Positions 13,055 to 25,517 of a stretch of 64,000 nt of DNA are shown one piece after another. The DNA comes from Trissonchulus latispiculum (taxonomy: Eukaryota > Nematoda > Enoplea > Enoplida > Ironidae), in contig JASAND010032067.1 of NCBI GenBank assembly GCA_030248195.1, forward strand, positions 62,001 through 126,000, given 5' to 3'. The notes under the pieces are model-generated. The model did no database searches, had not been told where the DNA came from, and saw only the letters and a program-made list of their open reading frames with translations. Position numbers and translations under genes: made by a program. Numbering within the stretch: the first letter of the stretch is position 1; every line of letters begins with the position of its first letter.

Positions 13055-14832
13055 CAGGGTTTTTTTTGAAAATCGGGACTGTGTCAAACTGGTGTCCAGC
13101 TAATTTTATTTGTGTCCAGCTAAGAAAAGTTGTGTCCAGAAACAAAATTTCCCGCAGCGCTAATATAATGTATTATATAATTATATAATATATTATATAT
13201 TATATAAGTGGTATTTAACGCGCTATTTTAGTGTAGGAATAAAATTTGTTATTATGCGAATAAATTATATATAATATATATATATACGTATATATATAGT
13301 TGTCTATTGTCTAGCAATTTGCAAGGGTCACCGATGCCACACTTTTCTTGTTGACGTCGCAAGCCACAGGACAAGAATTTTGACAAGAATATAAAATTTA
13401 AACGTAGAGATGCCCCCCAGAAGCTGAGAAAATTTTGTAAAACTGATGAAAATCCTTGATGGAAACACTCAAACTTTGATTTCGGCAGCCAGTAAAGACC
13501 CAAAACATAAACAAGCTGCCACAGGGCGAAAATTGTTTAAAATTATGGTTTGGTAACATTTACAAATGGGTTATTCTCTTGGTGTCTACACATTGGTGTG
13601 CAATTTGGTGTCTAAACTGGTTAGGTACGTAAGTATATATTTCCACGACTCTGTATATACAACGAATGCATACAACTTCACAGAACACTAGAGTGAGTGT
13701 GGTTACTATGTGTACCCAAGTATGTACTTCTTCAGATATTTTAGGAAATTAGTTTATATATATACCCAAGCCCGCACCCAGGATTTTGAAAAGGGGGGGT
13801 CCAAGGGTAAACCCAACGGGGGGTCTGGGGGGCGGGGCCCCCCAGAAGTTGAAGAATTTTTTCATTTTTGCCCAGAAACAGTACATTGGACCTTTATTTC
13901 TTGCAAAAAGTGAATTATCGCGCCGAAGGCGCGAAAATTTTTTTAAAAATAGCTGTTTTTGCCATAAAAACAGCAAAAATTTTCACTTTTGTCATCCCAA
14001 AAGGGGGGGTCTAGACCCCTTGAACCCCCCCCCCCTGGGTGCGGCCTTGTATATACCAAAAGAATTTCATTGCATAAGCCTTCACTAAGTATTCTATATC
14101 GGATAGGACTGAAAGATATGAATATAGAAATTCGCGCCGAAGGCGCGAAAATTTTCTGGAATTTTCTGCATAAAGTACCTGAAACACTTGCATTTATTAT
14201 CAGAGATAACTGAAAATTTCTACTCAAGGTCAAAAATTTTTTGCGGAAATTTACGCAGAGCTCCGAAAAAAGTTGCGGAATTTTCAAAAAAAAGTGCGGA
14301 ATATGTGGCAGTTTTTTTTCAGCGGAGCCCCCCAGAAGCCGAAGAATTTTTTAAAAACTAGCCTTCTAAGAAATTCATATTGGCTAATTTTTGCACAAAT
14401 AATGGCTAAAGTTACCTTGAAATTTCAACTGCCAAATCGAACTACTTCATGGATTTGCTAAAGAGACTTCGCCCTAGAGGTGGATTTTCTAAGAAATTAT
14501 CAAATTAAGTTAAATACAAATATAAATAAAATAAGTAAAAATAGAAATGTTAAGCATATGTAGGTACATAGTTGCGGAACGATTAACCAAGCTAAGATAG
14601 GTGGCCAAAGCCTAAAGGAGAAAAATGTAAGGATAAGAGCGGGGGGTCTGGGGGGCGATAGCCCCCCAGAAAAGTTAGAGCTTTTTTAAAGATTTGGGAT
14701 GCTCACGAATTTTTTCTGGACACTTCTCTATGAAAAATTTAGCTGTGTATACCTTGTGTCCAGCTAAAAATTTTTGTGTCCAGCTAAGAAAATTTGTGTC
14801 TGGACACGCTCCTGGACACAAAAAAAACCGTG
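13055..14832. mobile_element. hAT-like element with GTGTCCAGCTAA subterminal repeats, 8-bp TSD
   Basis: The termini CAGGGTTTTTTTTG and CACGGTTTTTTTTG (reverse strand) are flanked by the perfect 8-bp direct repeat GTAATAAT (13047-13054 and 14833-14840). GTGTCCAGCTAA repeats lie inside both ends (13090-13140 and 14757-14800). A smaller hAT-like element (13767-14049) is nested inside. No transposase is readable. Confidence 0.85.
13767..14049. mobile_element. nested hAT-like MITE, CAAG[GC]CCGCACCCAGG termini
   Basis: The termini CAAGCCCGCACCCAGG and CAAGGCCGCACCCAGG (reverse strand) are flanked by the perfect 8-bp TSD TATATACC (13759-13766, 14050-14057). G-runs and C-runs lie inside the two ends. 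The motif CGCGCCGAAGGCGCGAAAATTTTT occurs inside in interrupted form and again at 14130 and 33990, as a shared dispersed module. Confidence 0.9.
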
Positions 14833-15304
14833 GTAATAATTGCCATTATAGCTAAAAGTAGGTTCATTTGTTATATCATATTTGGGACTGGTCGGATAGA
14901 CACTAGCAGTTACAATTAGCAAGAGTATACTTAATTTATAAGAGTATGACAAGCATAGCACTCCATGCAGTGAAGGCCAAAACTATGCTACGAGTACTAC
15001 TACCCAGAGTTGGAAGTGGGTACCATTTTGGCGGCCGCCCCGCCCCGCTACCCGCACGCTGGTACCCGCCCCGCCCCGCCCCGCGGCCCGCGGCACGCAG
15101 CCAACTGATACCCGCAAAATTTTTCGAGTGGTATGCGATTACTATGTTGTTAAATTTATTAAAAGATGTCAATAATTAAAAATAAACTTGGATTTAAAGC
15201 TTCCAAACTACTTTACAAAATTAATCCAACTTGCCGAAGTTTGCCGAAAAAGCAAAAAAGGTTTTCGTAAAGTTTAAAAATTTAAGCTAACTGATACGTT
15301 TAAT

Positions 15305-15596
15305 TAGAGATGCACCTGGACTTGGCTCCCAATGTCAGTCTCGGTGGTTCAGCCCGATGCCGACCGGGACCAAAATTTTGTATTTTTTGGCAATTTTTCG
15401 CCAAAAGTTTGGAATTTTAAAAGTCAAAATTAAGTTTTAATTGGTAGAGATCGCTTGTTATTATATTAGTAATTTTAACACTAGTAATTTTGTCGATATA
15501 TACTTGAAATTATAGCAAAATCTTAATTTTTAAGAAAATTCTCTTATTTAGAGCCACAGTTTTCAGGCTCCGGTCTCGGACCCCGGTGCATCTCTA
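15305..15596. mobile_element. small hAT-like MITE, TAGAGATGCACC termini
   Basis: TAGAGATGCACC at 15305 and its reverse complement ending at 15596, each followed inward by a CCGG/GGACC-rich patch. The 8-bp flanks do not match, so the TSD has decayed. The terminus resembles that of the 3047 element. Confidence 0.7.
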
Positions 15597-15783
15597 CAAG
15601 AAATTAATGTACACTAAAGGAACATATGCTTACAATAAAATTTAAGGATTTTAAGCTTTGCGTATAGCATAACAAAAAGTATAACAAAAACTGCACGTAA
15701 AGCAAACTGTGTCCTGAAAAATTAAGTTTATTTGCTTACTGAAAGCAAGAAATGCAAGAAGAGATTTCGATCAATGCACAGCC

Positions 15784-16739
15784 CAGCATATGTATATGTG
15801 GTAGCAAGATAGTAAAATTGGCAAGATAGTTATCTTGCTAAGACTTTGGCAAGATAGTAGTCTTGCTAAGATTTTAGCAAGATAGTTATCTTGCCACGAA
15901 ATTTAGCAAGATTACTATCTTACCAAAATTGTTGGCAAGATAGTAATCTTCCTAGAATTTAGCAAGATAGTCATCTCACCAGTTTCCGTATGAAAGGTGT
16001 TTTCAATTTGGAAACAAAGAAAGTCATTAGTGTACCTCGTTGCTGAGTATAATGCAAGGGGGAACTTTCAAAAAATTAAAAACTGACCATTGTGCTCCGT
16101 ATATATTGTTTCTGAAACAATATTTTTAATAGAAAATGCATAGAAATTGCATTGTTGCGATGAGATTGTAGTAGCAAATATTACATACGTCATGATTATG
16201 AAAATTGAAATGAAACTGAAAGCGTCTTTAAAAGACCCAAAAATTAAACATATATGTGCATATAAAACTATATAATTTGTGTGATTGGTCTTGTCGGCAT
16301 ATTAATTTTTGAATTTTTCTTCACAGTTAACTTTGAAATAATCCATTATTTATTTTTCCATTTAATTTCTAACTTTAGCATAATCCATTACAAATATTAT
16401 TCCAACAGTGATACAGAGCACAATGGTTAGTTTTAAATTTTTGCGAAAGTCCCCCCCCCCCTTGTATTAAACTCACTGAACTGCATAAAACAGATAATTA
16501 ATGACTGTCTTTGTTTCCAAATTGAAAATACTTTTCATATTGAAACTGGTAATATGACTATCTTGCTAAATTCTAGTAAGATTACTATCTTGCCAACAAT
16601 TTTGGCAAGATAGTAATCTTGCTAAATTTCGTGGCAAGATAACTATCTTGCTAAAATCTTAGCAAGATTACTATCTTGCCAAAGTCTTAGCAAGATAATC
16701 TTGCCAATTTTACTATCTTGCTACGACATATACATGCTG
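15784..16739. mobile_element. long-TIR MITE made of palindromic GCAAGATAGT/ACTATCTTGC units
   Basis: Arms of about 235 nt (15784-16025 and 16505-16739) are inverted copies. Each is made of repeated GCAAGATAGT and inverse units, so each arm is itself full of hairpins. The centre is AT-rich and non-coding. No clear TSD. The superfamily is unknown. Confidence 0.8.
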
Positions 16740-16814
16740 TAGGATCACAACATAGCAACACAACATAGCTTATGATTACGTTTCTGGATATAACCAAAAA
16801 GAACAAGTTTAATC

Positions 16815-17167
16815 GGGTCTTTTCCAGATTACTTTTCGTTAGCTCAGCATAAGCTTACAACTTAAGCTTACAACTTTAGCTTATATCAAGCTAACGAAAA
16901 GCTGAATCGAAAAACGGACTTCAGATTCGTGTTCTGCGGTCCAGAAAACCCCTATATACAACTTTTCAGCAAAATCGAAGACAAAAAATTTTTCGGTTAC
17001 CCTTGGTCCCCCCTTAGAAATCGAAAAAAATCGAATTTCGCGAAATCGAAAAATTTTGCGATATTTGAACTCAGCGTGGTCGAAAACATACCCACACCAA
17101 ATTTCAGCTCATTTGGTCGAGTTTTAAGAACTTTGAGTGGTGGGGGGGGGTAATCTGGAAAAGACCC
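16815..17167. mobile_element. hAT-like MITE, GGGTCTTTTCCAGATTAC termini, 8-bp TSD
   Basis: A perfect 18-bp inverted terminus, GGGTCTTTTCCAGATTAC, is flanked by the perfect 8-bp direct repeat GTTTAATC (16807-16814, 17168-17175). An internal inverted pair around AAGCTAACGAAAAG forms a hairpin near the left end. The segment around 16895-17000 is similar to 32560-32650 inside the TTAA element. Confidence 0.9.
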
Positions 17168-17445
17168 GTTTAATCAATGTCCCATATGCGCTGAAAATAG
17201 TAGTCGTGGTGAAGGACATCCAGCCAAAATTAGCGAATTTTTTGAAATCACCAACTTGATTTCTGTTTTCTTCCGAACACATTACGGAAATGTGTTAGAA
17301 TTTTAGCTATATATCAACAAGAGATACCCGCAACTACCCGCGCGAGTAGCCTGCGGGTAGCAAAATTTCTATTACCCGCGTGTACCCGCGGGTACCCTCG
17401 GGTACCCGTGGGTACCCGCTACTCACTTCCAACTCTGCTACTACC

Positions 17446-18428
17446 CCACAATCTGACACCGGCTCTATATGGGTGCAGGGTCCAAACAGGGGGCGGTCTC
17501 TGCGCTGCAAATTTCACGTAGAAATTAACAGGAGGCCTAGTTTGAGGAGGGGGTGGGTCTATACAAGCTTGTGTGTTTACCATATGGATGTACAAAATAT
17601 ACTTGCGAGTGAGCTGCCCCTGTTTTGGACTATATAATGTGCCCATAAAGGGGCGGCGTGAGAGGGGTCAATTTGTTGGGTGGAGTCAGCCTATGGCGCG
17701 CGTAACATAGTTTTTGCCTTCGCTGCATACTGTGGGACTCTTGTCATGTCTACTCTTATAATGCAGTCTTGCAATTGTTAAAGCTTTTAGTTGCGTTATG
17801 GTGTTTTGGTGTTGTTTGTCCTAACGTGTTGAAAATTTTTCACTGTTGCATAATTTGTATTTTGTAGTAAAGTTTTGTAGCAAGAAACTGCAAACAGCAA
17901 TACTGATGGACTGCTGATTCCGGCTTTACTATTATTTATTTCGTTACCACCCTATATTTTTGAAGTAATCGATACTTTAATTTGGTGAAGACAGTTTTGT
18001 ATGGCTACCACCGCTTCGTTCAAGTGTGTTTTAAACTGTAAATATTTAGTTCTGAGTTTATACTTTATGCTACATACATACATATCACATATGTATGAAT
18101 TGTTGTCATGCTGTTTGTTGCTTTCTGCTGGCTTTCCGTTTGTAGTGTTTCAGTTTTAGTTTCCCTGATATTTTTTGATATTCGCAATGTTGCTATTATT
18201 TCTGCCAGTAAAAGAATTCGCGTTTTTGCTGCTTTTAATAAACTTTACTTAATTGAATTGATTGTTAAGGCTATTGTTATTTTGCTTAACAATTACAACA
18301 TAAGGTGAGTTTGTTTTTAGTGTGCTCACGGTAGTTGATTGATAGGACTAGAAGCAGGAGCAGGGTTTGGCTTTTTCCGAAAAAGAATTATTGTAGGAAA
18401 AACTCGTTAATTTTCTGTGCATTTCCTC
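17446..18428. other. unassigned intergenic stretch
   Basis: No gene or bounded repeat is recognised. GC-richer sequence at 17450-17660 contains inverted GGGGGCGG/CCCCTGTTTTGGAC-like blocks and could be a MITE fragment. The remainder is T-rich and non-coding. Confidence 0.3.
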
Positions 18429-19418
18429 TTAAGGTGGTAATTCCGTTTGGGCACATATTGTTGTTTGGCGGCGCAAATCAGGATGAAATTTGATGAAACT
18501 TTCCGAAATAGGTTCTTTTAGCGTTCTAACATCCTCCGCGCAATCCCGATTCAAAAATTCGAGATTTCCGGTCAGAGTGGTTTTTCCAAATTTCTGAACG
18601 TTTCGCAGCTGCTATACAGTTTTGACTATATTCATTCGAAAGATCTCATCGAGCTTCACATTTTTGCTTTTTAAAGCTAGTTTCTAGCTTTTCTCTATCG
18701 TGAGATATAGCCGATTTTCTTGTTTTAGCGTCAAAAACTTGTCATTTTTGCAGAAATCAAATAATCCAACATTTCTTGAACTACGCAAGCCGTAAAATCA
18801 AACTAAGGCCGTCGATCTGAAGGTCTCACAGGGACAAATTATCCGACACATGATCGTCTTCCAACGGCTATCCTGTAGGCCGCTATCATAAAAAATTAGT
18901 TTTTGCAAAAACACGACCAATTTTGTTTCCAAAGATTGTGGAGCATTCATCATGCAAGTTGGAGGGCTGCTGCTGAACAAATGTGTTCTACACGAATATA
19001 CCCAGGGACGATTTTTTAGTTGCCCCGATTGCTGCTTTCTAGCTAAAGTAATCGCTTGACAAATTTGGAAAAAGTAGGCAAAATACAGGTTACGCACACA
19101 TTTCAGCTTATTTCTCTATAACGAAGAGCGACTTCACAATAAATAAAAAATCGTCCCCAGCTATTTGATGGAGGTATCGAATGATATAACCGATGTCTCG
19201 CGAAAAAATTTACTTGCGTCTGCAAAAATTCTGGAAAATTATACTTCTTCTAAAATGTGTTAAAAATATTTTAGAAAAGCAAAATTAGTTTCGTGGCATG
19301 CATTAAATAGAGAAAATGTCAAGCTACATTTTGATATAAAAATGGCTTCTTAACTCCAAGTAATGGATGAGTAATAATGGTGCAAACTTTATGTGACCAA
19401 AGGGAATCACCACCTTAA
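18429..19418. mobile_element. TTAA-flanked MITE, complete copy
   Basis: The ends TTAAGGTGGTAATTCC and TTAAGGTGGTGATTCC (reverse strand) match at about 25 of the first 28 positions. TTAA is at both boundaries (18429-18432, 19415-19418). The right half is collinear with 1-474. Length, TTAA boundary and absence of coding sequence suggest a piggyBac-like non-autonomous element. Confidence 0.8.
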
Positions 19419-19419
19419 G

Positions 19420-20436
19420 CGACGACCATGGCCCTGTACGCACAGGCCACGATTACTAGTATTACTACACGATGTACTTTGACTGCGATAGCCGCGCTTT
19501 GATTTAACCACGGTTACCGCAAAAAATAAGCGGTATGAATATTTCTATATATATATCCAAAAATCAGTATCATTTTGACAATTTTTTGGTCAAAAATACT
19601 TTATTGGTGTATAACTCGAACTCAGTTTCTGAGCACTTTTTTGCAGCAGTATATGTAGAAAAAGGCTATTTTTACTGTATTTTTAGCAGTTTTAGACAAT
19701 TTGATCCCAGCACTTTTCGACAACACTCCCCCCACTCTCACCACCCCCACTTTTTTGCCTAAAATAAGCCAAGTAACATAGCGTCGAATTTTGGGGTTTG
19801 ACGGGGCTTGTTTTTCTGCCCTTCCAATTTCCACACTTTTTATATCGGGTTTTAGTTGTCCGGCAAATATACTAAGGAGTGTTCTCAAAAATATTTGAAA
19901 TATGCGCTTCTCAAAAGCGCATAATTTGTTTCAACCACAACTTTTTAGCAACTTTACTAGCAGCTAGTGTTTGAGGCCGGCCGGGGTTTCACCTGCCGGC
20001 TGCCGGCCGGCCGCCGGCCGGACGATGGCCGGCCGAACCCGTCGACCGTCCGGCGGCCGGTGAGCCGGCGGCCGGCTACCGGCCTAAAGCAGTTTGCAGT
20101 GCAGGTATTATAACTGCTATAGCATTCAAAATTAGCAAAACTAGATTTTGAGTCCATTTTAAGCTTAGTTGCTCTATTCTGTAAATTTCTGCTTGGTGAT
20201 TTGTATCTCAGCCGTTTGTTTCAGCTACAACTTTTTAGCAACGTTTTACTAGCAGCAGCCAAACTTTAGCTTAACTGTTTAACACGTCTGTACGCTTATG
20301 TAGATATACAGTAATAAGTGCATAAGAAAGCGCATACTGTATCAAGCAAAGTGCGCATTAAAACATGTTCACAATTTTGAGAAGCCTCCTAATTTGCATT
20401 TCAAACATTCTGGCAGCCTTGTTTAGCTTCACTTGT
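19420..20436. repeat. repeat mosaic with GGCCGG cluster and direct duplication
   Basis: 19625-19770 resembles the MITE in the intron of gene 2. 19972-20090 starts TAGTGTTTGAGGCCGG and is a dense GGCCGG/CCGGCC cluster, the style of a hAT-like terminus. About 45 nt before it (ending ACTAGCAGC) recurs at 20216-20260, so the cluster may lie between direct duplicates. No gene. Confidence 0.45.
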
Positions 20437-20729
20437 ATAGGTTGTTGCACAACATAGAGTGCACTAGCTGATTTACAGGCACGCTAAGCGAAACTGCGAG
20501 GGGTTGTGATGCACGAGCGAAGCGAGTGCATTACAAACCCGAGTGTTTCGTGAAAGCTTGCACGAGAATTTTTCGTGGTACGAGGGCGGAGCGAAGCGGA
20601 GCCCGAGTACCACAAAAGAATTCGAGTGCTAAGCTTTCCGAAACACTCGGGTTTCACAACCCCTTGCAGTTTTGCTTGACGTGTCCGTAAATTAGATGGT
20701 GCGCGAGAAATTGTGCAACAACTTAGTTG
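20437..20729. mobile_element. foldback element with GAGCGAAGCGAG motif
   Basis: Two arms of roughly 135 nt (GTTGTTGCAC at 20437 and its inverse at 20729) share AGGGGTTGTG, CCCGAGTGTTTCG and AAAGCTT blocks. The loop holds GGAGCGAAGCGGAGC-type palindromes. No TSD recognised. Confidence 0.65.
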
Positions 20730-20904
20730 TGAAATAGCTTAGTTCAAGTTTAAAATACCGGAAATTTGATATTAGACTTGGCAGGCAGCACACCAGAGTG
20801 TTCCTCGCCCTGGGTCATGTGTTTGTCCGCGTTGTACGTAAAGCACATTATTCATTTATTACTTCAGTTTGGATACAAACTCCTTCTAGCTTTGTATGTC
20901 TGAA

Positions 20905-20934
20905 GCCTCGATAGCTCAGTTGGGAGAGCATCGG
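20905..20934 (+). tRNA. 5' half of a tRNA-like sequence (truncated)
   Basis: GCCTCGATAGCTCAGTTGGG followed by AGAGC reads as an acceptor strand plus D-arm/A box of the tRNA-Phe/Ala type. It stops where the GGGTACCCGC element sequence begins, and no B box follows. It is therefore a broken tRNA or SINE head, not a functional gene. Confidence 0.5.
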
Positions 20935-21601
20935 CCCGCGGCCCGCAGTCAACTGATACCCGCAAGATACCCGCAAAATTTTTCGAATGCTATACGATTA
21001 CTACGCAGTTAAATTTATTAAAAAACGCCTATAGTGAAAACTTAACGATTATTTGAAGCTTCTAAAATACTTTTAATAGTGCATTGGAAATGTGGATAAT
21101 ATCGGCGGATCGGGCTGATAAATTTTCGGATCGAATCGACCAAATCGGATCAGCTAGATGTTTTCGGATCGCCGAACTTTCAAATGAGGCTAAATTTTGT
21201 ATTTTGACCAAAATTTTATCTGAGTAAAGGAGTTTCTGTTGCAATTGTCTTTCGACTCCGATCGCAGAAGTGGGAGATAATTTGCTCGATGCAAACTTTC
21301 ACAAAGCATGGCTTTTGATACATTTGGTATGAAAGAATACATTTATGAAGTCAACAAATTTTTGATCATCATGACCGCTTTTTTGAATAATTTTAAAATT
21401 TTAGCATTTTAAATTTTTAAGTTTTCGTTGACCAAAAATCATTTGTCTTCGATTTTGACGAAAAATTGTACGTACCTGGAATTTCTGGATCACAGAACAG
21501 GAATCTGAAGTCCATTGCAAGATATGGCGTTTTAATAGTGGCTTACTATAAACTTATAATTCTTAAGCTTACAACGTTTGCGAAATTTTGGCGGTTGGAG
21601 G

Positions 21602-21740
21602 TAGAGATGAGCATTTCGGCCCGTCGGCCCGGCCCGGCCCGGCCCGCGGGCCGGGCCGGGCCGGGCCGACATCCATTGGTTAGCGGGCCGGGCCGGGCCG
21701 GGCCGACAAAATTTTATAACTGCGGGCCGGCGCGGGCCGA
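21602..21740. mobile_element. hAT-like terminus with GGCCC arrays (solo end)
   Basis: TAGAGATGAGCATTTCGGCC is followed by inverted tandem CGGCC/GGCCG arrays. No matching right end was found. The open frames on both strands across it are repeat-derived. A short relative is at 42757-42795. Confidence 0.6.
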
Positions 21741-22849
21741 AACGAACCGGATCGACTATAGAAAATGTTCTAAAATCGCTAAAATTAGCTAAATATCTAC
21801 TCATTCTGGCTATTTTACAGCAAAATTAAGAAACTAAGAATAATCAAATTTTAAGGAAATGGCAGCTAAAATACCAGTGACTGAAAATAAATTATATATT
21901 TTTATATTAAAGAAAAAAGAATCATTAATTTTTTTCTTCGAAGGAGCTTCTTGCTCTTTGAACTATCTCAAGTATGGAAGTTTGCGATTATTGAAGTTTT
22001 ATGATAACTGTATAGACAAACTTAAACTTAAACATAAACGATAACTATCCGTTGATTTAAAAATAACTGGAATAACAAATATTTTACTACAGCAAAGCTA
22101 AATTATAGATTTTTCAGCTTTATTTCGAAAAATACATAATGTTCAAATAAAAACTATAAACGGACATTATCTACAGAATACAGATAGATGCGGATAAAAA
22201 TTGTCTTCACAAGGAATATAAAATTAGTATTTTTGTCGTTCTAAAAAATTTTTTGTTCAGATGCTGGCCACTCGAACAAGAAACAAAGAACTCTTATGTT
22301 TTGTCTACACCGCTACATCATTTAAAATTATGCGATTATTGCTAATTTTGGAACAAACAATTTGGGGATTTTGAGGTTTAATCGAAAATCATGTTAATAA
22401 ATTTTTAATGATAAAAATTGCAAGAAAATCAACATTGTTCTGATTATTCTAACCAAAATCTGTAAAATGATGCCGTTTTGCTAAGTTTGAAATAACCTCT
22501 CTTGATATTTTGGACAGTTCTTGGCTTACAACGTTTCTGAAGTCTTTATAGAATCCACAGAATCGAATGATTAAGCTTAATTAGCAAATGTCGAAATGTC
22601 TGCGGAAAAATGAAACTATTAATGAGCGAGTTTACTGTTCTCTGACGTTTCAACAAAATTGACGATAGGGGCCACGATAGGCTAATTAAGTTTAAATTCT
22701 GAAAATAAGTCTAAGTCAAATTCTTAAATTTAAAACTTAGGCACTACGTACTTCCTAACTTAAACACTAACATCCTAAAAACAAAGTAGTTACGTAGAAA
22801 AACAGTTTACGTATAAGTGCAGCTAGGTTCAGAGGTTGCGAAGTGCCTA

Positions 22850-23335
22850 TCTTTACTGTGTAAACATAGGTGTCCATACAATGCGAGTGTGTCCATACAA
22901 GACAGATGGGATGTCCATACAAGACATAATAAAAATTTTCAGACTAAAATTGCATTTTTATTAATTACAGTTAAGAAAGTGGTTTTTGTGCTTCAGATTT
23001 TTGATCATAAGAAAGAGTAGATTTCAGCGAGCATTCCCATATAAATTTTTTTCAGAAACAATGTAGCTTAGACATAAAAAATTGAGGTCAAAGTTTTCGC
23101 AAAATTTTCATCAAAATGCCGTGCCTGCTAGCAATCGGTACATAAATAAGCGTTACTGGAGAAGTTCTAGGCTGTTCTTGCTGAAATTTTGCCAGCCAAT
23201 AGAATTTGTTTTGCTCCTTCAGATGGTGCAAAAATTATTTCAAACGACCAATCACTGACTTAGTTATTTCGAATACAATGAAATGGTGTCCATACTAAGC
23301 TAGTGTCCATACTATGCGAGTTTACCCTAAATACA
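22850..23335. repeat. element bounded by GTGTCCATAC direct repeats
   Basis: Three GTGTCCATACAA-type units lie near 22870-22925 and two at 23287-23315, all in the same orientation. GTAAAC at the left and GTTTAC at the right form a minimal inverted end. It may be a MITE with same-strand subterminal motifs; the superfamily is unknown. Confidence 0.45.
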
Positions 23336-24333
23336 CTGAAATTATAGCAAAATCTGAATTTCTAGAAAATTTTCCTCTTTAAACCACCCAATGGCTTTTT
23401 GCAAATTTTAATTAAAAACAGCTATTTTAACAAAAAAGAGCATTCTTTGGACGATTTTTAGCAAAAAAATGAATTTTTTGTAATTTATTTGCAGTTGTAT
23501 CGTAATTTTGAAACAGGCGATTTTTTGTAAGAAATCCGGCAACGCCGGAAAAATTTCGGAAATTAGAGATAGGAAACTTATTTTATAGGCAGTTTTCTTA
23601 TCCCTTCTAGCCGAATTTCTTACAGCTTGTGAACTTTGGTTTGGTACCCTTGTGAGAAAATTGGCCTGTAAACATAAAACATCCGAATTGATTTACAAAA
23701 GGGAATTTTAACTGTTTAGCTTTTTCAAATGTTATTCACTCCAAAAACTGACCAGGGGCATTCTCAATAACAGAAAGCAAAGCGAAATTATATAATTATG
23801 TAAGTTGTCCGACTAAATGTTCTGCTATCACCTACTGATTACGGTAGTTAAGTCATTGGGATTTTTCGAGTATTTTTAGGATGCTTTAGTCATCGCTAAT
23901 ATTTTTTGAAAAATCCCTCGAGGAAACATTCCAAGTTTGGAACAGTTTTTTGACCGTTTGGAGAGTGACCTTATGTACCATCCACAAAATTCAGCTAAAG
24001 CAACACGCTTATCATCAAATTAAAGACAATTAAGCTTTGTAAAAATGGCACGAATACCATCTTTCTGAATAGGTACAGCCTAATAGAACAAGTTTATGCA
24101 CTGAGAGTTGAAATCATGGAGAACGGCACCGGCCAAAATTAACGATTTTTTTGAAATAACCACCAGGAAGTCTATTTTTCCGAAAACTTTTCAAAAAATT
24201 CTTCTAATTTTAGTAAATAGATCAACAAGAGATACCCGCAACTGCCCGCGCGGGTACCCTGCGGGTAGCAAAATTTCTATTGCCCGCGGGTAACTGCGGG
24301 TACCCGCGGCCCACTTCCAACTCTGGGTCCCCC

Positions 24334-25514
24334 GGATACCAACTGAATGACGGTAATCTCTTATTGTTAAATTGGCTTACCCTTGACAACTTCACAGAGG
24401 TTTAGTATGCAATAAAGGACCATTCCTGAGGTTGGCCCTGGAGTAGCACCTCCCGACATGGGGAGCAATGATGCTTGCTTGCGCCAGCATTAATGTCGCT
24501 GTCACTGGACGCGTTTTGGGCTGGTTGATCTGATCTGTGCATCTAATCCTTACGCTTGGCACCTACTACAGCATGTGATCAAATCTCTGTGCACTCTAAA
24601 CCACGCTTTGTTTTTTCAGCTCACCCAACTCACCCAACCTGAAAAAGCTTAACTTTGAAAACTGGCACAAAAAGTTACGTACACTGTGTGCAGCTGGATG
24701 AGAGGGAATGTATAAGCCTCCTCAATTTCTAGGAGCTTGTTCTTGAGCTGGAGTAGAATGTGCACTAGCACCTAGCCAATTGGGGTGGACCGAGTGGCAT
24801 CTCCGATACCGCTCAGTATGTGTCGAATTTATACCTTAAATTAAGCACTGAATTAAAAGGGAAGCGAAAATGGTCAGATTTTACTCACCGGATTCAATTC
24901 TGTCGTGTTTTCCGAAGGTATACGCGAGTCTGCACTACCCTTCACCAAGCATCTTGCGAGGGATGTTTTTGGTTTTCGGAGTTGCGTCATTTTTGCGTCC
25001 AGCAAAATGTTTTGCGACAGGAAGAGGTAGAATAAAAATTCACTATTATTACCTTACTATTACAATAGATTTGTTTGCTGAATTTAGCTTGTAAAAATTG
25101 CTTTTCAGCTTTATCTGATTACGGCGTGCATAGTGGTTGCATGCATTAACATTTTTAAATTTCAATACTGTCATTACAGCAAATCAAATAAAGAGGGGGA
25201 GAGTGCTGGGGCAGACCCCCTCAGCAGTTGCAAAATTTTTTGAAACAGTAAGGCAGAAATAGAAATTTTTTGAAATATAATAAGACCTAAACCTTGAGAA
25301 AGAATAATTGTTAAAAAATTATGTGTGTTTCTAATTCCTGGTTGAAGTTGTTAAGGTTAAGCTAATAACCTTCCGTCTTCCGGAATGAATAAATGGAACG
25401 AAACAAACAAACAAACAGAAAAAATAAAAGCGTGCTGCAACGAAGCCAAGATCTGAAAACAATGTGAAGAAGATTTGGTCTTGTGGTGCCAATGACCAGC
25501 CAGAACTATAGAAA
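24334..25514. other. unassigned intergenic stretch
   Basis: Relatively GC-balanced sequence to about 24800, then AT-rich. The short frames at 24820-25094 lack recognisable domains. No terminal repeats or RNA signature were found. Confidence 0.3.
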
Positions 25515-25517
25515 TTA

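Larger units (their letters stand above)
15005..17437. mobile_element. hAT-like element with GGGTACCCGC arrays, 8-bp TSD, three nested insertions
   Basis: The termini CAGAGTTGGAAGTGGGTA and CAGAGTTGGAAGTGAGTA (reverse strand) are flanked by the perfect 8-bp direct repeat CTACTACC (14997-15004, 17438-17445). Subterminal clusters of CCCGC/GGGTACC units lie at 15036-15116 and 17322-17420. Nested inside are 15305-15596, 15784-16739 and 16815-17167. A second, left-truncated copy occupies 20935-24325. No transposase ORF. Confidence 0.92.
20935..24325. mobile_element. second GGGTACCCGC hAT-like element, left end truncated
   Basis: The left part (20935-21065) matches 15080-15210, including CAACTGATACCCGCAA. 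The right part (24100-24325) matches 17210-17437 and ends CACTTCCAACTCTG. The left terminus is missing and no TSD can be read. Nested repeats include 21602-21740 and 22850-23335. The interior is AT-rich with no credible gene. Confidence 0.75.

Noticed and set aside
15784..16739. CRISPR-like array from the regular GCAAGATAGT units
   Set aside because: Units are inverted pairs without unique spacers, in an animal genome, and form the TIRs of a MITE.
20905..20934. Functional tRNA gene
   Set aside because: Only the acceptor/D-arm half is present; T-arm and 3' acceptor strand are missing after the transposon boundary.
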